This document shows positions 39,560 through 41,649 of a DNA stretch of 41,649 nt, in pieces. Below the pieces are notes generated by a model that saw only the letters and a program-made list of their open reading frames with translations, ran no database searches and had not been told where the DNA came from. Both the position numbers and the translations under genes were made by a program. The stretch is from Zygophlyctis sp. KS116 (lineage: Eukaryota > Chytridiomycota), in the NCBI GenBank assembly GCA_054661495.1, contig BAAFSQ010000073.1:1-41649 (forward strand). Reading direction: 5' to 3'. Position 1 is the first letter of the stretch. Each line of letters starts with the position of its first letter.

Positions 39560-41494
39560 CTAGACTCGCTTACGATCCACAAGATATGCATCAGACGCCA
39601 ATGTAAGAACATCCGGTCTTTTATCCTTTCGATACTCTAAACATCTTTTAATAAACTCTTTAGCTTCATGAGACACGATGGGTTTAGAAGGAAAATCTAA
39701 AACGTGAGATTCATTCAAGATGGTAGATTCCTTGAGTATAGTTTGCTGACTTTTTGTATTTCCAAATGGCTTAAAGCCATATAATAATTCAAAGAATATA
39801 CAGCCTACAGACCAAACATCTACTTTGGATGAAATAGTAATTGGAGCTCCAGATTCAGGGGATGCAAATACTTCAGGTGGTAAATACCAATATGTTCCAG
39901 CTCCTTGTGATGTGAGTGCTATCTCTTTACAGCCGGTTACCTGAACACGGGGATCAAAATCGTCCCCAGAGAATATCTTTGATAATCCAAAATCAGTTAA
40001 TTTTATCTGTCCTTTAAAGTATAAAATATTAGCGGGTTTTAAATCATAGTGAATAATGGGATCTTTCAATTCATTCATATACTTTAATGCAGACATTAAC
40101 TGAACCAATATTGAATGTGCTTCTTTTTCAGATAATGTTTTTACGCTCGAGAGATATGATTCTAAATCTTGACCTTGTACAAACTCTAGAATAGTACAAA
40201 AAGAATTATGATCAAGTTCAAAAACATCAAAGAGAGAAACGATACGATTATGTACAAGTGACTATCATAATTACAGCTAAATATACTGTACCTTGTGTAT
40301 ATGATATTCTCTTAAACTATGCTTTACGTATGATTTTTTTCTTTCTTCTGTCCACTACAGGTTTAAATAAAATATATATTCATACTTGATCAGATAAGGA
40401 ATGAATTTTACATGCAACCATTTTCATTTCTTTAAAGTCAAATGCCTTGTAAACCTCTGAAAATCCACCTCTACCAATTAACTCTAAAACTAAATATCTC
40501 TCCTGAAAAACAGGATTACCACTAAACCTGGACTATGATGTAAATTTTAAATAATATACTTGATCTTCATCCCTTATTCTCCTAACTTCACGTATGTGCA
40601 AATCTCTTTCAACCGCCAGAACCTCTAATGAACTTAATAAATCACATTCTCTCCTTTTTAGAGCCTGTAATCTTATTTTTGCGATTTCTTCCAGCTCATT
40701 AAATTCAGCCGCAGTTATTGGAGTTAAGTTTTCCGTATTATTAGCCTTCAAAACCTTTTCAGTTGTCTTTAATTTGAGTCTTTTAGACAGTATTTTTTTC
40801 TCTTTTTCAATATCATCTCTTTCTCTAGAAACTTGTATTAATGCATCTTGTATTTCAGAAAACTTAAAACCTTCTCTCCAAGTCTCTGAATAAGTAACTC
40901 CACGCCTTTCATTAAAAAATACAATGTACCTTTCCTGTACTACGTTTGCCAATTCCAATGAATTTTTATACATGGTTTTTCTTTTTCTTTTCTTGTCTTG
41001 TACACACAAGTCCCTTAAGAGTGATTTTACGACTTTCTGCGCCCGTGAAATAACTTCATCACGTTGATTGAGTTTCACATTGTAATTAATGATCAGATCC
41101 TGCGTCTCTTTTTCCAAATGAATTTTGTCCTCTTTCAGTTCCTTTATAGTTTGTAAATATTCCTTTTCCTTTGAATTTTCTTTTGAATTTTCATTGAATT
41201 TCTCTTTTGTTGCTGATTTCGGCGTCGCTTTGATTCCCTTAATACCGACTTCGTTTGACCTTCCAGATATTGGAAAATAGTCGGATATCCTCTTCATCCC
41301 ATGTCCAGGAGAGCTGTTGGAGCAATTGATTTCAGAGCTAGGGCTTAATGCAATGGATGCTACCTTTGAGATACGATTTCATTGGACATTTTTACAATTT
41401 TAGAGACTAATTTCTCTTCTAAAAAGCGCAATTTACTATTATTCTCAAAGTCTTGATCAGCGCTTTCCTGTGAGTCTGAAAACAGTCGTTTCAT
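39560..41494 (-). CDS. TLK: Tousled-like serine/threonine kinase (TLK)
   Basis: Five exons, 41494-41364, 41337-40560, 40532-40386, 40354-40292 and 40261-39560 (introns 26-31 nt), give 606 aa. The N-terminus has the TLK element [17 protein letters not shown] (compare K-I-S-D-Y-F-x-x-x-G-G-S in animals), then a long coiled coil (residues ~70-285) containing WREGFKF and [17 protein letters not shown]. The kinase domain (~310-590) has [46 protein letters not shown] (HYDLK replaces HRDLK, as is normal in TLK), [22 protein letters not shown] and [17 protein letters not shown]. TLKs phosphorylate the histone chaperone Asf1 and act in chromatin assembly during S phase. The first exon is supported because it restores the ISDYF context in frame; a later in-frame ATG at 41297 is less likely. 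Confidence 0.9.
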
Positions 41495-41649
41495 GTTTCT
41501 TTATTCGTGACAAACTGGTCTGAATCTTCCTCCGCTCAGTCCAATCAAAATCTCAAACTCCGAAAGCTGTAGAATCATGATGATTTATAAAATCAACTTA
41601 AAATCCAAATAAGAATGGAATGAGTCTAGTTGTTTCTTTTTCAGCTTTT

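Noticed and set aside
41297-41297. TLK start at the ATG at 41297
   Set aside because: An upstream exon (41494-41364) splices in frame and supplies the extra N-terminal region expected in TLK proteins.

Overview
This is an AT-rich nuclear DNA segment from a compact eukaryotic genome. I reconstruct 24 protein-coding genes in 41.6 kb (about one per 1.7 kb). They are split by about 90 spliceosomal introns, almost all only 23-34 nt long (GT...AG, often with a CTAAC or TTAAT-like branch sequence just before a TTAG/ATAG acceptor). Gene content is opisthokont and mostly fungal in flavour: Cdc48, an Ams1-type alpha-mannosidase, an Sfp1-like zinc finger, Cox16, Mcp2/ADCK1, UPF0590/DUF1769 and a P5B ATPase. 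It also has genes lost from many yeasts (TSC1, Tousled-like kinase, a medium-chain acyl-CoA dehydrogenase) and plant-style LRRs. An early-diverging fungus (Rozella/Cryptomycota-like or chytrid-grade) fits best. That placement is inference from gene content and intron size. The standard genetic code works throughout.

Layout. 0.2-8.1 kb: TSC1 (-), a DRAM/FRAG1 membrane protein (+), CDC48 (+, 11 exons), and a DDX51/Dbp6 helicase (-). 8.2-13 kb: an Sfp1-like zinc-finger factor (-) with an unusually long, palindromic intron; a 19-exon secreted LRR protein (-) built as two cap+LRR modules with one repeat per exon; and an intronless Sds22-like LRR protein (+). 13.1-17.3 kb: medium-chain acyl-CoA dehydrogenase (+), mitochondrial uL5 (-), and a bacterial-type sugar-binding domain anchored by one TM helix (+). 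17.4-26.5 kb, all on minus: a GCK/MAP4K kinase with CNH domain, an amino-acid permease, and a P5B ATPase. 26.7-36.9 kb, all on plus: COX16, AMS1, two tandem DUF1769 genes, ADCK1/MCP2, a C2H2 protein, omega-amidase, and a helix-hairpin-helix protein. 36.9-41.5 kb, all on minus: a secreted protein of unknown function, SRP68, and a Tousled-like kinase.

How the genes relate. There is no operon-like pathway here; neighbours are packed but functionally mixed. Shared themes are growth control and ribosome production (TSC1, Sfp1-like, Dbp6, uL5m), vacuole/lysosome function (DRAM, P5B ATPase, Ams1, permease) and mitochondria (acyl-CoA dehydrogenase, Cox16, uL5m, ADCK1). Intergenic gaps are often 10-80 bp, and one gene pair overlaps by 10 bp.

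Most notable: the solute-binding-protein/TM receptor candidate; the double-module LRR protein with symmetric one-repeat exons; and the DUF1769 tandem pair, where the last 24 nt of the first gene (ending in its stop) also form a perfect intron-like sequence that would fuse the two genes in frame. Also notable are the CDC48 start codon split by an intron, a 15-nt microexon in ADCK1, and CRE-like octamers sitting 8-12 nt before three start codons. All splice models were read by eye from GT/AG signals, frame and family conservation. Each gene's summed exon length is a multiple of three, but no transcript data were available.
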